Below, piece by piece: positions 1-12,649 of a stretch of 64,000 nucleotides of DNA. The notes under the pieces were generated by a model. It had not been told where the DNA came from and made no database searches. It saw nothing but the letters and a program-made list of their open reading frames with translations. The stretch's first letter is position 1. The number at the start of each line of letters is the position of its first letter. The position numbers were made by a program, and so were the translations under genes. The stretch comes from Costus lasius (taxonomy: Eukaryota; Streptophyta; Magnoliopsida; Zingiberales; Costaceae): positions 7,237,957 through 7,301,956 of the forward strand of contig CM050450.1 of assembly GCA_027563935.2 (NCBI GenBank), read 5' to 3'.

Positions 1-17
1 GAGACCACAACACCAAC

Positions 18-3000
18 CTGACGCCGAAGAAGATGGAAATAATTTGCTGGAGTAGTGACATTTACTACTTGCCAATTACAATTCTGGATTTGCTTTCTGA
101 GAGTTGGTTCCATCTCAGGAATGACGTAAGGGTTATCATCACTCATCTGCTTAATATGATAAATCTCAGATATCGAGTAAAACAGGGACAAAAGTATACA
201 CTGAATAATGCAGGGCAAATAAATAGAAGATATAAAAAACCGGTAGTCTCACAATACACTTAAGACATTAAATAAACTTATAACATAATAACTAAAACCA
301 CATCAATATTTTTGCTAAATGACTCCACAAAGTTAATGCAATAAAAGATGAGTTTTGGAAGCCATAGAAAATGCAACAAATTAATAGACATTTTATGATT
401 GATAAACACATGGAAATATTCTTACATTATGTGAAGTATTTAACCAATAGTAAGATAAGTGGTGCAATTATAATGAAGAAACAAGAAGTAAACATAAATC
501 TGGAGTATTGAGTTGAAAGGAAACAAAGGTACAATAAAACTGATTACGGTTTATCAAAGAAAAGTGCATTGTTACAAGGAACCGCAGCTTTCCAGTCTTT
601 TTAACACCAAATTGATCTTAGCTCTTCCAGTTGTAAGAAGACCAATCACGTAACTACTAAAAAAAGCTGAAAACACAAAAAGAGTTTGAGCAACTAACAG
701 GGACTAATCAATTAAAACACTTCAAAACTAAATTAGCTAAAGATGCTCCTACGTCAACTTGATGCTGGATAAGCATGCTCCGAGAAGGGAAGACAAACCT
801 TGACCACATCTCAGGATTAGATCTTTTCTATTCATCTCCAGAAATCCATGTGTTGTCACTAGCAAGTTCACCAGCCATTTTACTAAAAACATTTATACAT
901 ATCACATCCTTGAGACTCCAATTCTTTAACATCTAAGACATATTCTTACATCTTGCAGTACTAGAGGAAACTGTTGAACATGTTCTGCAAGAGGAATTCT
1001 TTCCCTACGTTAAACATTGAGCTAATCAGCTAATTCGTAAGTTAGAAAGGAATTCATTGTGGAGAACTCAGGGTCCAAAGAACCACATAAGCCCAACTAA
1101 CTTGAAATATGCATGAGAACTTAATAAGAGTAGGAACCACGGTTTTAAAACGTTCCATAGCCGGCAATACAATATACGTCCGAGTAGGGACCGAGGAGCT
1201 ATGTCGGAGCGGAACATAGAAAAAAAAAAGAATAAAAGGAGAAGAAGAAGAGAAAGGAGGAAAAGAAAGCGAGGAAGGACGAGGAGAAGGAAGCCCGCCT
1301 CTACTGCTTGCTTCATGACAGCACCTTCACCTCCACCTCCACTCCATCCTCCACCTTCGCTCCGCACTCAATGGGGAAGCTTTGCCCTAGCTTTCCCTAT
1401 GCGGCAAAAGCTTCTCCACAGGCGAGCTACTCTGTAGTATGTATCTGTTCCATCTAGTACATAATCTTGAACCGGTAACCGACATGGACTGTTGGACCGG
1501 TATGGTCGACCATACGGTCCGGTATTCCAACCTTCGTAGGAACTACAGGATCTTCAATTATAGCCATAAAATTTATAGGATAAGTGATCCACCATTCCAA
1601 TCCAACAATGCAGATGATGATTTCACTTACATTACATTAAGCATCCTCTACATGGTTGGTAAAGGTTTCATATGCTTCATCATTGCAAATATGTTGCCTC
1701 TTTCTAAAGACTTAATTACAATAATAAAAATATATAATATGATAGTAACAAATATGGTGGTAAATATGACATCTAATAAGCAAATACAATATTGTCATAA
1801 TCGACAAGACTTTCTATGGTTAGTGATGTTTCCATAATGACATTTCATAGTGGTATTGGCACAGTTATTATCCCATGTGTGCTTTGTATCTTCTCATTCT
1901 CTCATAAACTTAAGGTGACAACTGATGCAACTTTAGTTTCAAGTCATAAATTGTAAATGATAGAAGGTATAAGTTGCACGTACAAGTTTTGTCTGTTTAT
2001 GAATGTAAAAGAAAAAAAAAGACCTTATAACAACATGCACAAGAGACGAATGTCTACGTAAGTTTGTATGAGATTGTAAAACACAGCTTGTTGTTTGTGC
2101 ATGCAAGAAAAAAGAAGAAAGGATACTACATGCAAATCTTGCCTTCTTGCAAAAAAAGAGATACTACATGCAAGTAGGGAGAAGTGATGCATCAAAAAAC
2201 TGGAAATTGATCGATAGAAATCAATGTGGTGTGTGTCAGAGGGGTGGGGGTTTCAAATCTATGAAGCAAGATAAAATTGTGAAACTTAAGATACTATGAG
2301 CTTTGCATCGTCAGGATCAAGTAATCATAACGATTTGATGGTCAAGAAGGAAAAAAACTTAACTTTGTTCAAACATCATTCGTGCTATTGTCCTCTCGCT
2401 ATTCAAAGATATAGGTATACCACTCTTCTTTAGCCACTTAAAGATTAACAAAGTTTATGTCATTCAAATCTCATATGTGCTTATTGCCTCTTGTTCTTCA
2501 AAGCAATAGGTCTGCTGCTCACCTTCGATCACTTGAAGTCTCATAGCATAACCATATGTTTAGGGTGTTGACCAGTTTCTTAAACTGTGTTTCACGCTAA
2601 CTTTGCTTCTAGCTCGCTAATGCCACTTGTTTCACCCAACAATGTCTGTTGCTCACCTCTAGTAGGTGCCAGCATTGCACATTAATTATAGACCAGTGAT
2701 ATAAATTCTCTATCAAAGATTTGACTTAGTTCAAACAATGTGAAAAGTAATAGAATTCTTCCCAAAGATTAGCACTAGGTTATTATTTAAAGTTAGATTA
2801 ATGCATATAACTATAGTTATTTGTTAGCAAAGTTATCTTATATTTTAATTATTTATTGAGTAATTTAAATAATTAAAATTAATAAATAGTCATTACATAA
2901 TTAAAAATAATTAATTTTGAGATAAATAGAGGATAAATAATTATTAAATATATAAATAATAATTATTTAATCATAACCTATTAGTTTAGCCAAATTACTA

Positions 3001-6000
3001 ATCAACTATATAATTTATGTTAACAATACCAATCATTTTATTTTATAAAATCTTTAGAGTTCAAATATCCAAAAATTTTCAAGAAGAAAAAGAAAGAAAG
3101 AAGAAACCATCATCGCACATGCATTGGCTCGTTACCTAGGTGCCCAATCGATGCCATGCATGGGAGCTTCAACTCATTCCAACAGCATCCGCCGAAGTGT
3201 CGCCCATGCCACCATCGTCATGCTGCTTGCATCATGCACGTCGGGCCGATAGGCTGCACCCTTGCACCACACCAAGTGTAGCTCATGCTCACAGCATGCC
3301 AAGTCTCGCATGTCCTAGGCTGAGCTACACCGCCCTACCGAGTATCCCATTCACATCATGCCTCATGTTGCATGCTTAGGGTTATTGTGTTGGTCTATCC
3401 ACGCATGCATCACCTTACAACCTACATGTGCCTATTGCACGTGTGCTCAAACCGCACCCTTTCTCATCCTCCTTTTTCTTCTTTGTTCTTTAGGCCGCTC
3501 ACCGCGAGTAGATGCTCCTTCATTGCTTCAATGCAAGTCCATGTACCAGCCCCTACTCGGACTGGTACAAACCAGCTAGACCGCCCGATTTTTCAAATGC
3601 ATTGTCAAACCAATACATACCAAGTGCACCAACACATGGTACCTAATATACCAAGTGTACCGAAACAGGAGATCCATGTACTGATTATATCACAAACCAG
3701 TTTGTAGCAGGCTTACCAATCAGGGATAGAGATTAAAAGCATTGGTTTAATCTTTAAAAAAGCACCTTCTTCACTTCAACAAAAAAAGTTCTCAATTCAA
3801 AATGGCCTCCTAGTACGAAAGATCTTGTAGTGTGCATTGTTCTACAAAAAATAGAAAACCTTCCATCCACCAATTAAGTCAGTGCACACAATCAGACCTC
3901 TCCCCTAATCCATTGGGAAAGGATTTCTTCTTCTAAGTCTTTCACCCTCTGTGCTACCTTCCAATGAGCTTAGGTGTTAATGGTTGCTTCAGGTATCTCC
4001 ACTTAAGTATCCATAGTCTCGTAGCTAAATACCTTGGATGGCCTGCACAAATCTTCAATCAAACGCTTACCTAAGCTCAATAAGTTATGTTTGTTATCCT
4101 TGTCCGCAACCATGGCATCAGTGACCTCTTACACGTTTAGTTATAACATTGCTAATTTGCTACCAATTTAGTGCAATAATAATGAACAAACAAGTAAACA
4201 CATTAGAGTAAAAAATTCAACAGAAGCAAAGAAAGGTAAACGGAGTCCATTTTCAAACAATCATGAAGTTTCATCATAAGTAAAATGCTGTTCTTATGAT
4301 ATCCTAAGATTTAAAAGGGCTAAACAATAGTTTGCACGACTAAAAAGCCAAAACGCTGAAAATACTCAAAACCAACAGAAAAGAAACAATTAAAATACTT
4401 CAAGACTAGGTTAATGATGTCCGTACATTGTGGAGGGGAGCCGGGGAGCCGATCAGGCTGAACAGGTAATGACGTTGCACAGACAAAATAAAATGCAATT
4501 ATCAATCAAATAAATTCATATAAGGTCCTGAGCATAAAGATAAAAAAACATAAGAGATAGGCTGCTCTTCTTCACAAGTGATATAAAATGGACAGACCAT
4601 TATTTATTGCATCATGCAGAAAGCAATGAATAATAGAGAATGGATAATGACGCAGCAAACAGAAAAAAAAATATTAAGAACATAGATGCATAAAAGGTCC
4701 TAGGAAAAAAATTAAAAAGAATGACAGAATAGGCTCCTCTCAGCAAGTTATACATAATATCCATAATTTATCGTAATTACCTGGAGGAAACGCTCTAATC
4801 GAGCACTTGAATGTTCTGGGCCTTGACCATCATAGCCGTGGGGAAGTAGGACAACAAGCCCAGTTTGACGAAGCCACTTGGCCTCCCCACTGCTCAAAAA
4901 CTGGTCAAACATTACCTGAGCACCATTCGCAAAGTCACCAAACTGAGCTTCCCATAGGACCAATGAATTGGGATTTTCCATTGAGTAGCCCAATTCAAAT
5001 CCAAGGACAGCAAATTCCGAGAGTGAACTGCAGTTTGAATATAGGTGTCAGAGAGTCATACTCATCTATGGAAGACTATAATTCACATTAAAGTTAAACA
5101 CTCCGCACAATTTCACAGTAATCTATGTTAGCTTTTGCATATCTTCCCTGCTTCAAAACTGAAACAGTTTGAAGTTAAAAGAACTTAGCATAATTTGTGG
5201 AAAAGGAAGTTTGGCTTCTTATATGCAGAAATATCAACACCTGGCTGAAAACGGTCTTACACATGCAACTTAAGATAATGTGTGGAAAAAGAACGATGCA
5301 TGTATCTGACTTCCTATGCGCACAAATTCAACATACTGGCTGAGATATGATCCTGCATCTTGTATGTTAGTAGTGTTACCATTTATTTTTTGACTTACAC
5401 ATCCTGTCATTATTTGGCAATTGCAAATAATTACCTAGTTGTTAAGTTGAGAGTTTTCTCCGCTTTCAAGATTCATATGCAAGGAAACATAGAAAGCAAG
5501 TAATAAATAGTCTATCCAAGATTAAGCAAAGTGTCCGACTGAACAAAGAGAGCATAGAGAATAGGAACATAGACCAATATCCAAGAAAACTTGAAATGTC
5601 CAAACAAAAGTAGTTCGACTGTCTATATGCATTAAAGATAAAGATTACAGGTTAAAAAGACATTATTTGAACAATATGAAATTATGAAAACAAAAGATTG
5701 CATGTTGCACATTCATCACGATTACAGATTAAAAGTTTTTACATGTTAACCATTTGAGAAAATATACATTCTAAATCTATACAACTTTGGTCCAAGTTTC
5801 ACCCAAATATCCGGTCCGGCAGAGCAAGCTGGAAGCGGGCGATAGGCCAAGCGGCTGGTAGGAAGCTTCGAGCGCCTTCTAGCCGTCGTCCGCCATTGCC
5901 CGTTGCCGCTGCCTTCCTGCTCGAAGCCGCGTTCCGAAGGTTGTTCCGGAACCGGCTGCCCGCCGGACTAGTCTGTACCGGACTTACGGAACAAATTTTC

Positions 6001-8751
6001 AATCCATGGTTCAGACATATACTAAAATTCTTAAAATTAATAGTTAACATATTCAAACATTTGAGGACCATGTATTTACTACTAAATACCTAAAATCATA
6101 ATAAATCCAAGAAACTGAATCATTGAAGAGCCATATATACACTGCCAAAATCATAATAGGACCAAGAATCTGAATCACAAACGAGGTATGATTATATGTA
6201 AAACAACTAGAACAGCAGCACGGACCTATTGCTGACTGTGAACAACTCCTCATTCTGGTTCATTGTGATATGATCAAGAGGGCAGTACTTTTCTCCAGTC
6301 TGTTGGTCATGAATAACTGAATGGCGATGACTAAATGTACCTCTCTCAACATCTTGGCCACTCAACCTCACATGGTTCCCTTCAATGATAAGTGTTGCAA
6401 ATGCAAGTGCCTCTCCCATTGCCCAATCAATGCCTTCTCCAGTTTCAATCATCTGAGCACGCTGCTCAAAGATCTTCTTTACTGCTCTGTGAGGCTTGAA
6501 ATTTTCAGGAAGAGAAGTAATCGCTTGTCCAACACGTTTCAAAATCTCGGGCTTAACTCTGGGAAAATGCAATAATTGCATAGTGTGCCATTAAAATATG
6601 AAACTTTTTAAAAAGAAATGTTAAACGAAAGAAAGAAAACATACCCAGTGTTTCTAATTCGAGAAATCTGTTCTGGAGACTTAAACCCTAACCAATATGC
6701 TGACAACCAGTCTCTCCTTTTTGGTACATAATCTTTGCTGTTCACGAACTCTTCATTCAGAATGGTAGTAACTTTGCTATGGATCCTCTCAATATCTTCT
6801 TTAGAAATTTCTTTTGATTCTAGTAGTTTATTTTGGTAAATTTCAAGAGCACTTGGATGATTACGAATAATCTGTTAGTGAGAGGAAAAACAAATTATAA
6901 TTGACAAGTACTTCTATGAAAACCTAACAGAGTTGCTATAGCAAGTGTAAATGAAGAAATAAAAAGGCATTATTATCTTCAGTTTATATCGGAGTCATTT
7001 GTATTGTTAGCATGTTATGGCTATTATAGACAGAAAAAAAGGCAAATAAAACTTTACAACAACGGTTGTTGAACGGAAGACAGAAAGATGAGAATTATTG
7101 AAAGCTACAGTAGAAAGTAAACTACCTTGTCAGGAACTATAGAACTCAACAGTCATTAACGAAAAGCTAAAACATCTAAGGAATGATTCACCTGGTACAT
7201 CTTCGGTTGTGTGAAAGAGGGTTCATCTATCTCATTGTGGCCAAATCGTCTGTAACATACTATATCAACTACCACATCAGAATGGAACGTTTGTCGCCAC
7301 TCTGCTGCAAGCTCACATACATGAACTACTGCTTCCATATCATCTCCATTAACATGAAAGATTGGAGCATCCAATGCTTTAGCAACATCAGTGCAGTACT
7401 GAGAAGACCTTCCAGACCTAGGATCAGTGGTGAACGCAACCTGATTGTTAATCACAATGTGAATTGTACCACCGGTAGTGTAGTTTGGAAGGGCACTGAG
7501 ATGTAGAGTCTCATAGACCACGCCCTGTCCAGCAAAACTTCCATCCCCATGAATTAATACACCAATGTTTTTTGTTCTTTCAGTGTCATTGGAGTAGTAT
7601 TGCTTTGCTCGTGTCTTCCCAACCACAAGTGGGTCAACGGCCTCCAAATGACTTGGATTGGCAACTAAAGATAAATGAATCCTCTTACCACCTCTGGTTG
7701 GTCTGTCATATGAAGTACCCAAATGATACTTTACATCACCAGTTCCAGTATATAAGCCAACTTCCCCATCCACAGGTTTTGTACCAACACTGAATTCACT
7801 GAAAATCTGACGCAACGGCTTCCTGACAACATTGCCCAAGACATTCAACCTTCCTCGATGAGACATTCCAATGACAATACTCTCCACTCCCAAGTCAGCC
7901 GCTCTATCAAACATCTCCTTCATCCCAGGAATCAGGGTTTCTCCGCCTTCAAGCCCAAACCTCTTTGCAGCAGTCCACTTGGTTGCCAAGAAATTCTCAA
8001 ACTCAGTGCTCCAGATGAGCCTGTCCAGAATTACCTCTCGGCGTTCCCGACTGTACTCATTTGGTTTCACCGTCTCAATCTTGTCCCTCAGCCAATTACA
8101 TTTCTCCCTATCAGGAATGTGCATGTATTCATATCCAACATACCCACAGTATGCTTGCTCCAGCCTGTTCAAGATCTCACGGAGGGTCTGCACAGGACGG
8201 TTCTCCGACAGGAAACCAGCCATCCTCCATACCCCGAGGAAGAACTCTCTGTCCAAGTCTGCCTCTGTGAATCCATAGAGCCCTATATCCAAATCATCAG
8301 GGATAACACGCTCTTCCAAACCCAAAGGATCTAACTTGGCCTTCATGTGGCCATTAACTTGGTAGGCCCTGACGAGTAGCAGCAACCGCATGCTCTCCTG
8401 GATAGTTTGGCCAGAGATTCCCGGTGAAGTGGCAGCTTGGCCGACAAAGTTCCTGAAGAAGTTGTCCCAGGACTCATCGACGCTGTTCGGGTCGGCCTCC
8501 CAGGCCCGCTGCAGCTCCTCCAAGTAGACACTGCTGGTGCCGTCAAGGAAACTGTCGGACAGCCGGGAAAGGGGCACAGGGCGGGGGATCGGCGCGGACG
8601 ACTCAGCCCTTCGCAAAATTGCGCTGGAGTGGAAGCCCCGGGAGGGCGGAGGGGGCAGAGCGCCAGGCCTCGTGGCATGATGCGACGCTCGAGCAAGGTT
8701 TCTCCTAATGGCCGACCTGGCCACGCCCGATACCACCCGGAACCACGCCAT
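18..8751 (-). CDS. OGDH: 2-oxoglutarate dehydrogenase E1 component, mitochondrial (3' end outside window)
   Basis: E1 subunit of the 2-oxoglutarate dehydrogenase complex: thiamine-diphosphate-dependent decarboxylation of 2-oxoglutarate in the mitochondrial TCA cycle. Exons read on the minus strand: 8751-7192, 6871-6645, 6558-6226, 5027-4781 and 146-18. All have GT-AG borders and compatible phases, giving 832 codons of roughly 1,020 expected; the last exons lie left of the window. Residues 1-50 are Arg/Ser-rich and fit a transit peptide. Residues 296-307 ([12 protein letters not shown]), 401-410 ([10 protein letters not shown]), 435-442 (NNQVAFTT) and 501-512 ([12 protein letters not shown]) are hallmark active-site and cofactor segments of the family. 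The start at 8751 opens MAWFRVV; the longer reading frame upstream has no transit-peptide look and is probably 5'UTR. Exon 1 has a GC-rich 5' end. No disabling lesion seen. Confidence 0.96.
147..4780 (-). other. Long intron 4 of OGDH with repeat remains
   Basis: This 4.6-kb intron separates exon 4 (ends LERFLQ) from exon 5 (begins MSDDNPYV). I see no gene in it. It is AT-rich, with a GC-rich patch at about 1195-1435 made of a purine run followed by a C-rich pyrimidine part. Around 1470-1530 and 3590-3670 there are short GGTACC/CCGGT-rich stretches that look like decayed dispersed repeats; similar sequence recurs near 49520-49590 and 54060-54180. At 3130-3480 the sequence is rich in GCATG. Open frames here are not conserved-looking. 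Confidence 0.7.
5028..6225 (-). other. OGDH intron 3 with small GC-rich insertion
   Basis: Intron between exons 3 and 4. It is AT-rich except for a sharply bounded GC-rich island at about 5812-5990, whose ends share TCCGGT in inverted orientation, suggesting a small transposon relic. No protein assignment. Confidence 0.5.
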
Positions 8752-9084
8752 AGCGAGCGACGGATCTAGAGGAAGATGCAATCCACTACCACTGAAAAAA
8801 TTCAAAGAGAAAAACAACCGATCTGGAAAAAAAAAAACAATGAGAACAACTATTAGGCAATACAAATCCGGAGCTCACAACGGAAAGAAAAGATGGTTCA
8901 TCTTCTAATGCAATAAACTCGGAAGAATAAAAAAAGACTACCTAATCAAAACCTAGAGAATGAAAACAAATGAAGAACGGAAAGATTCAAAGGTTTGAAA
9001 TAACCATAAAATGGTCGAGGTGAGATCTCTACCTTATATGTAAGAACCCTAAGGTAAGAAAGGTGAGGGAAAGGAAAAGAAAAT
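8752..9084 (-). other. OGDH 5' untranslated region, probable 5'UTR intron
   Basis: A good minus-strand acceptor (pyrimidine tract then CAG, about 8793) lies 40 bases upstream of the start codon, so a 5'UTR intron is likely. A possible donor lies near 9032. The transcription start cannot be placed from sequence. Confidence 0.4.
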
Positions 9085-10160
9085 TATTTTTCTTTGTTTC
9101 CTTGGATAGAAAAGGTAAGAAAGAAAGAAATTCAGAGGGAAAATCAGAGGGTTTTCCTTCTTATTTTTTTCTCTCCAAATCGGAGAGAACAAAAATCACT
9201 CACTCTCATCGACGCTCGCACGCACACGCTCGACCGGCGATGCCATCCTCCTCCCTCCTCCCCTACGCCGTGACCTTGCTCGCCGCTCAAATCCCGCCTG
9301 CCGTCGTGCCCTCGCCGCCTCCTTCCTCCTCCCACCTCCCCTACGTCATGACCTCTTTCGCCTCTCAAATCCCGCCTGTTGCCAAGCCCTTGCCACCTCC
9401 TTCCTCCTCCCTCCTCCCCTACGCCGTGACCTTGTCCGCCTCTCACCTCTCGCCTATCGCCATGACCTCATCGCCTCCTTCCTCCTCCCTCCTCCTCTAT
9501 GTTGTGACTTCGTCTGCCTCTCACCTCCCGCCTGTCGCCGTGCCCTCGCCGCCTCCTTCCTCCTCCCCTACGCCGTGACCTAGTCCGCCTCGCACCTCCC
9601 GCCTGCGGTTGTGCCCTCGCCGCCTCACGCTTGGGCATTGTCGAGGGCGGATGAGCGCTGCAGAGCGTAGACGGGTGCTGCTAAGCTCACCTAGCTTGCC
9701 CGCCTCTGATCTGCCGTCGAGCTCTCCTATCTCCTACCTATCGCCGCTGCCTCACTCCAAGAGGCAAGCTTCACCACCGCCGCCACCCTGCCGAGTTCTC
9801 CCGTCGCCGCTGCAACCTCCCTATTCCCATGTCGCCGCCCTGCCGAGCACTCCCGTCACCGCTGCAGCCTCCCTATTCCCATGTCGCCGTCCTACCGAGC
9901 TTTCCCGTTACCGCCGCAGTCTCCCTACGCTCATCTCGCCGCCCCTGCCGAGCTCTCCCGTCGCCACCGCCGCCTCCCTACGCCTAGTCGCCCATACCGC
10001 CGCAGCCTCCCTTTACTTTCCCTTTTTCTTTTTCTTCCCAAGGAAACAGGCTCTCATCATATCCATTTTTTTTCTTTTCCCTTATAATTTCTTTCAGTCC
10101 AACTTTTTTTTTTCTCTTATTTTCTTTCCTTCTAAGGAAACAGAGCCTAAGGTAGGAGAA
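9085..10160. mobile_element. Probable degenerate transposon with GC-rich core
   Basis: A GC-rich core (9220-10010) holding the 78-bp array and a second array of roughly 57-60 bp units (about 9780-9990) is flanked by a purine-rich stretch on the left and a pyrimidine-rich stretch on the right. GTTTCCTTGG near 9098 is matched in inverted orientation by CTAAGGAAAC near 10132 and CCAAGGAAAC near 10038. CCTAAGGTA occurs on both outer sides (about 9047 and 10147), possibly a 9-bp target duplication of a Mutator-like element, although it does not abut the inverted motif on the left. No transposase seen. Confidence 0.4.
9240..9600 (+). repeat. 78-bp tandem repeat, Ser/Pro-rich in one frame
   Basis: About four and a half copies of a 78-bp GC-rich unit. 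Because 78 is divisible by three, one plus-strand frame stays open and reads as 26-residue repeats beginning SSSLLPYAV. Units differ by scattered substitutions. No known domain; I treat this as a minisatellite, not a gene. Confidence 0.7.
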
Positions 10161-11084
10161 GACTGCTTGTCATCAGGCGGCCAAGGCCGGAACCAAAAGC
10201 GCCGCCTACGACTCTTGAGACTTGGATGCTTTCAGGCTCACAAATCACGCCCACTTTTCTGCACATCTACGCCTGAACCTCACGCACTAGGATCCCATTT
10301 CAGAGCAGAAGGCAATGGCACAATTGGAATCCGAGAGTGGCATTATCAAAAGTCAGCCTTGTTATTTCGCGTGCGATTTGACGCCACCGCTCTGAAAAGT
10401 CCCCGACCGTTACCTGTACGCTGCCGTTTGCACGATGCCTATGCTTGATAACCGTCCATTTCACTTGTCTTCGATATCGGCCATCTAAATTTTAGTTTAA
10501 GAATACAATATACATCATGTGGTCAATGAACCGTCCATTTTATGGCCCTAGATTTGCTCCGGCCCGGTCGACCCGAACCTAACCGGGTGAGTTTTTAAAA
10601 AGCCTCCCTCTCAATATTATGCAACGATAGGGACTCAAATGTTAATTGACTAATGATTGACGATCGTTATCCTCGCTTGACGTCTAGATTTTGACCGTAG
10701 ACATTTTTGTATGAAATACCATTTTTACCCCCTCACGATTTTTTCTCCCTTTCTGCCAATCACGTGCCACCATTGTTAAATATCCTATCCTTCACATCAA
10801 AAGCACCGACGGCAGAGAACACAGTCGCATATAGCATTCCATGCGGAACAGTAGTTTCTGATCCTTCCCTTGACACTGGAAAATTCTATGTTTACGAGTA
10901 ATCTACACTCTTATCCTTTACGCGGTCGTGTGATAAGCGGAGCTACTGGGGCGTAAATCTATAGCGTAAAGTTTACATGTGGGACACCTGTCAGTCACTT
11001 CGCAATGTCTTATCCACAATCTCCACGTGTCGGTCAAGCTTGGCTACGAACCCCGTTCGCCGGTGGTACATCACAGCTACTTGC
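10161..11084 (+). promoter_or_regulatory. Intergenic region and upstream promoter of the 12650-14253 gene
   Basis: No gene seen. It lies between the divergent OGDH gene and the next plus-strand gene. A short GGCCCGGTCGACCCG stretch near 10560 resembles the GC-rich ends of the hAT elements elsewhere in the window. The last 100 bases are the likely core-promoter region. Confidence 0.4.
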
Positions 11085-11091
11085 TATAAAT
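11085..11091 (+). promoter_or_regulatory. TATA box
   Basis: TATAAAT sits in a C/T-rich context about 30 bases before a pyrimidine-rich stretch suited to transcription start (about 11115). It is well placed for the gene coding from 12650, whose leader would be split by an intron ending at the acceptor TTAACAG just before 12628. Confidence 0.55.
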
Positions 11092-12649
11092 TTTTCTTTC
11101 TCGCCTCCCTCGTTTTCTTCGATCGAGATAAGGAGGGTTTTTGTCCCCAAATTGGTGCTTTTATCCCCTTCTGCCTCTGTTCATCGTTGAATGGGCTAAT
11201 TTGGATCGGGAAGAATCGAAGTGGAGCTCGTCGGATCTCGATTAAGCTTCCCCTCCGCAGGCATCGAGATGCCTTCGGTCCTCGGTGGGCGACTCCCTCG
11301 CCGCGCGGCCATGATCTCATCGGTTTCTTCATTATACGGTGGTTCCTGTTCCCATCGCCTTAAGCAGCTCGAAAAATGGAGTCGGCGCGGCAACTTGAGT
11401 CAATAATAAGCTAGGTGTTTGGCTTCGCGGTGGTTTTAGAGTTTTCCTTCTCCATTCCTTTCTCTACTGATCTCCGTGTGACGGTGTCCTCCCTTTTGTT
11501 TGATCTCCAAGTGGCTTCTTAGATCTTAATAACTTTTCTTGTATTGGCTGTCGGTGGCTATACCTAAGTTGGAGGACTTGTTTGATCGGAATATCGGATC
11601 TGGTGTCTTTTTCGCCTTTCAAGGTTGAGGTAACGGCAATATTATTCTGTTATTGCTTATCTCCTAAGAAAACTCTTATCTTTCCGACTTTTATCGTTGC
11701 TTTGTTTCTCCTGCGGCAATTGATCTGTCCCCCTAGCTGTTGGTTGTCTTATCTGAACAACAAACGCCAGTGCGTAGATAAACTTTAGACTTTTCATCTA
11801 ATTCTATTTTCTTAAAAAATCTGATATGGTCACGATGCAAATTTCTTTATTCCAATAGAATTATTTTATTTAAAATGTTTTTATTATTCTACCGACGAAT
11901 TCTGTTTTACTTGTGTTTTGCTCTTCGAGTCGCCTTTCAGTGGGGAGAGGTGAGAAGTATACAGGAAAAAAAAGATAGTCATGCTTACTTATTAAATCTT
12001 GCCCGGTCTGCTTATTCGAAACTAATATAAAAATTTGAAGATTGTCTTTCATGACAAGCAGTAAAAGATATATTGAGCTGGATCAGCATCTCAGTCTTAA
12101 ATTACAAGTTGATTTATGTACCATAACACGTTGCATGACACGTTCCAGATGATGAAATTTCATGATCATTTCACGTTGTACATTACTTTTTTTTGTCCTT
12201 AGCTTCCACTAATCAGTTTTTTACTCGCATTTAAATAATTTGTTACGACTGAATTCAGTGGGATGATCGACTTTGATCCATACTTTCCACACCCGCAATC
12301 TTCTCGATCCGATTCTTCTCTTAAACCTTTCCAAACAAATTTCGGTTTTATTCTGGTTCACTACTCTGGCATTTAGACAAGGTGTGATTCTATTCATTGG
12401 TTCAGTAAATATAGATGTTACTAATCCTCTGGGAAGGTGTTCGTCTACGTAATGACTATGTGCTTCTTGATAGTAATGAACTTTGGGTTTATGTACTTCC
12501 CTTCCAGTATAATCATTCTTCACCAATAAACTTGCATATAGTCACTTGCGAATATCTTAATGGTAGATATTGTCGTATATACTAATATACATTTTGTGAA
12601 GTTGTACTCAACATTTCTCCTTAACAGATCTTGATACGGAAGCAGTGCG

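Noticed and set aside
33..263. Plus-strand open frame at the left edge
   Set aside because: It is antisense to OGDH exon 5 (146-18), whose minus-strand reading matches the family exactly.
1439..1837. 132-codon plus-strand frame in OGDH intron 4
   Set aside because: AT-rich, no recognisable motif, overlaps dispersed repeat sequence.
7858..8334. Plus-strand open frame of 158 codons
   Set aside because: Shadow frame antisense to OGDH exon 1.
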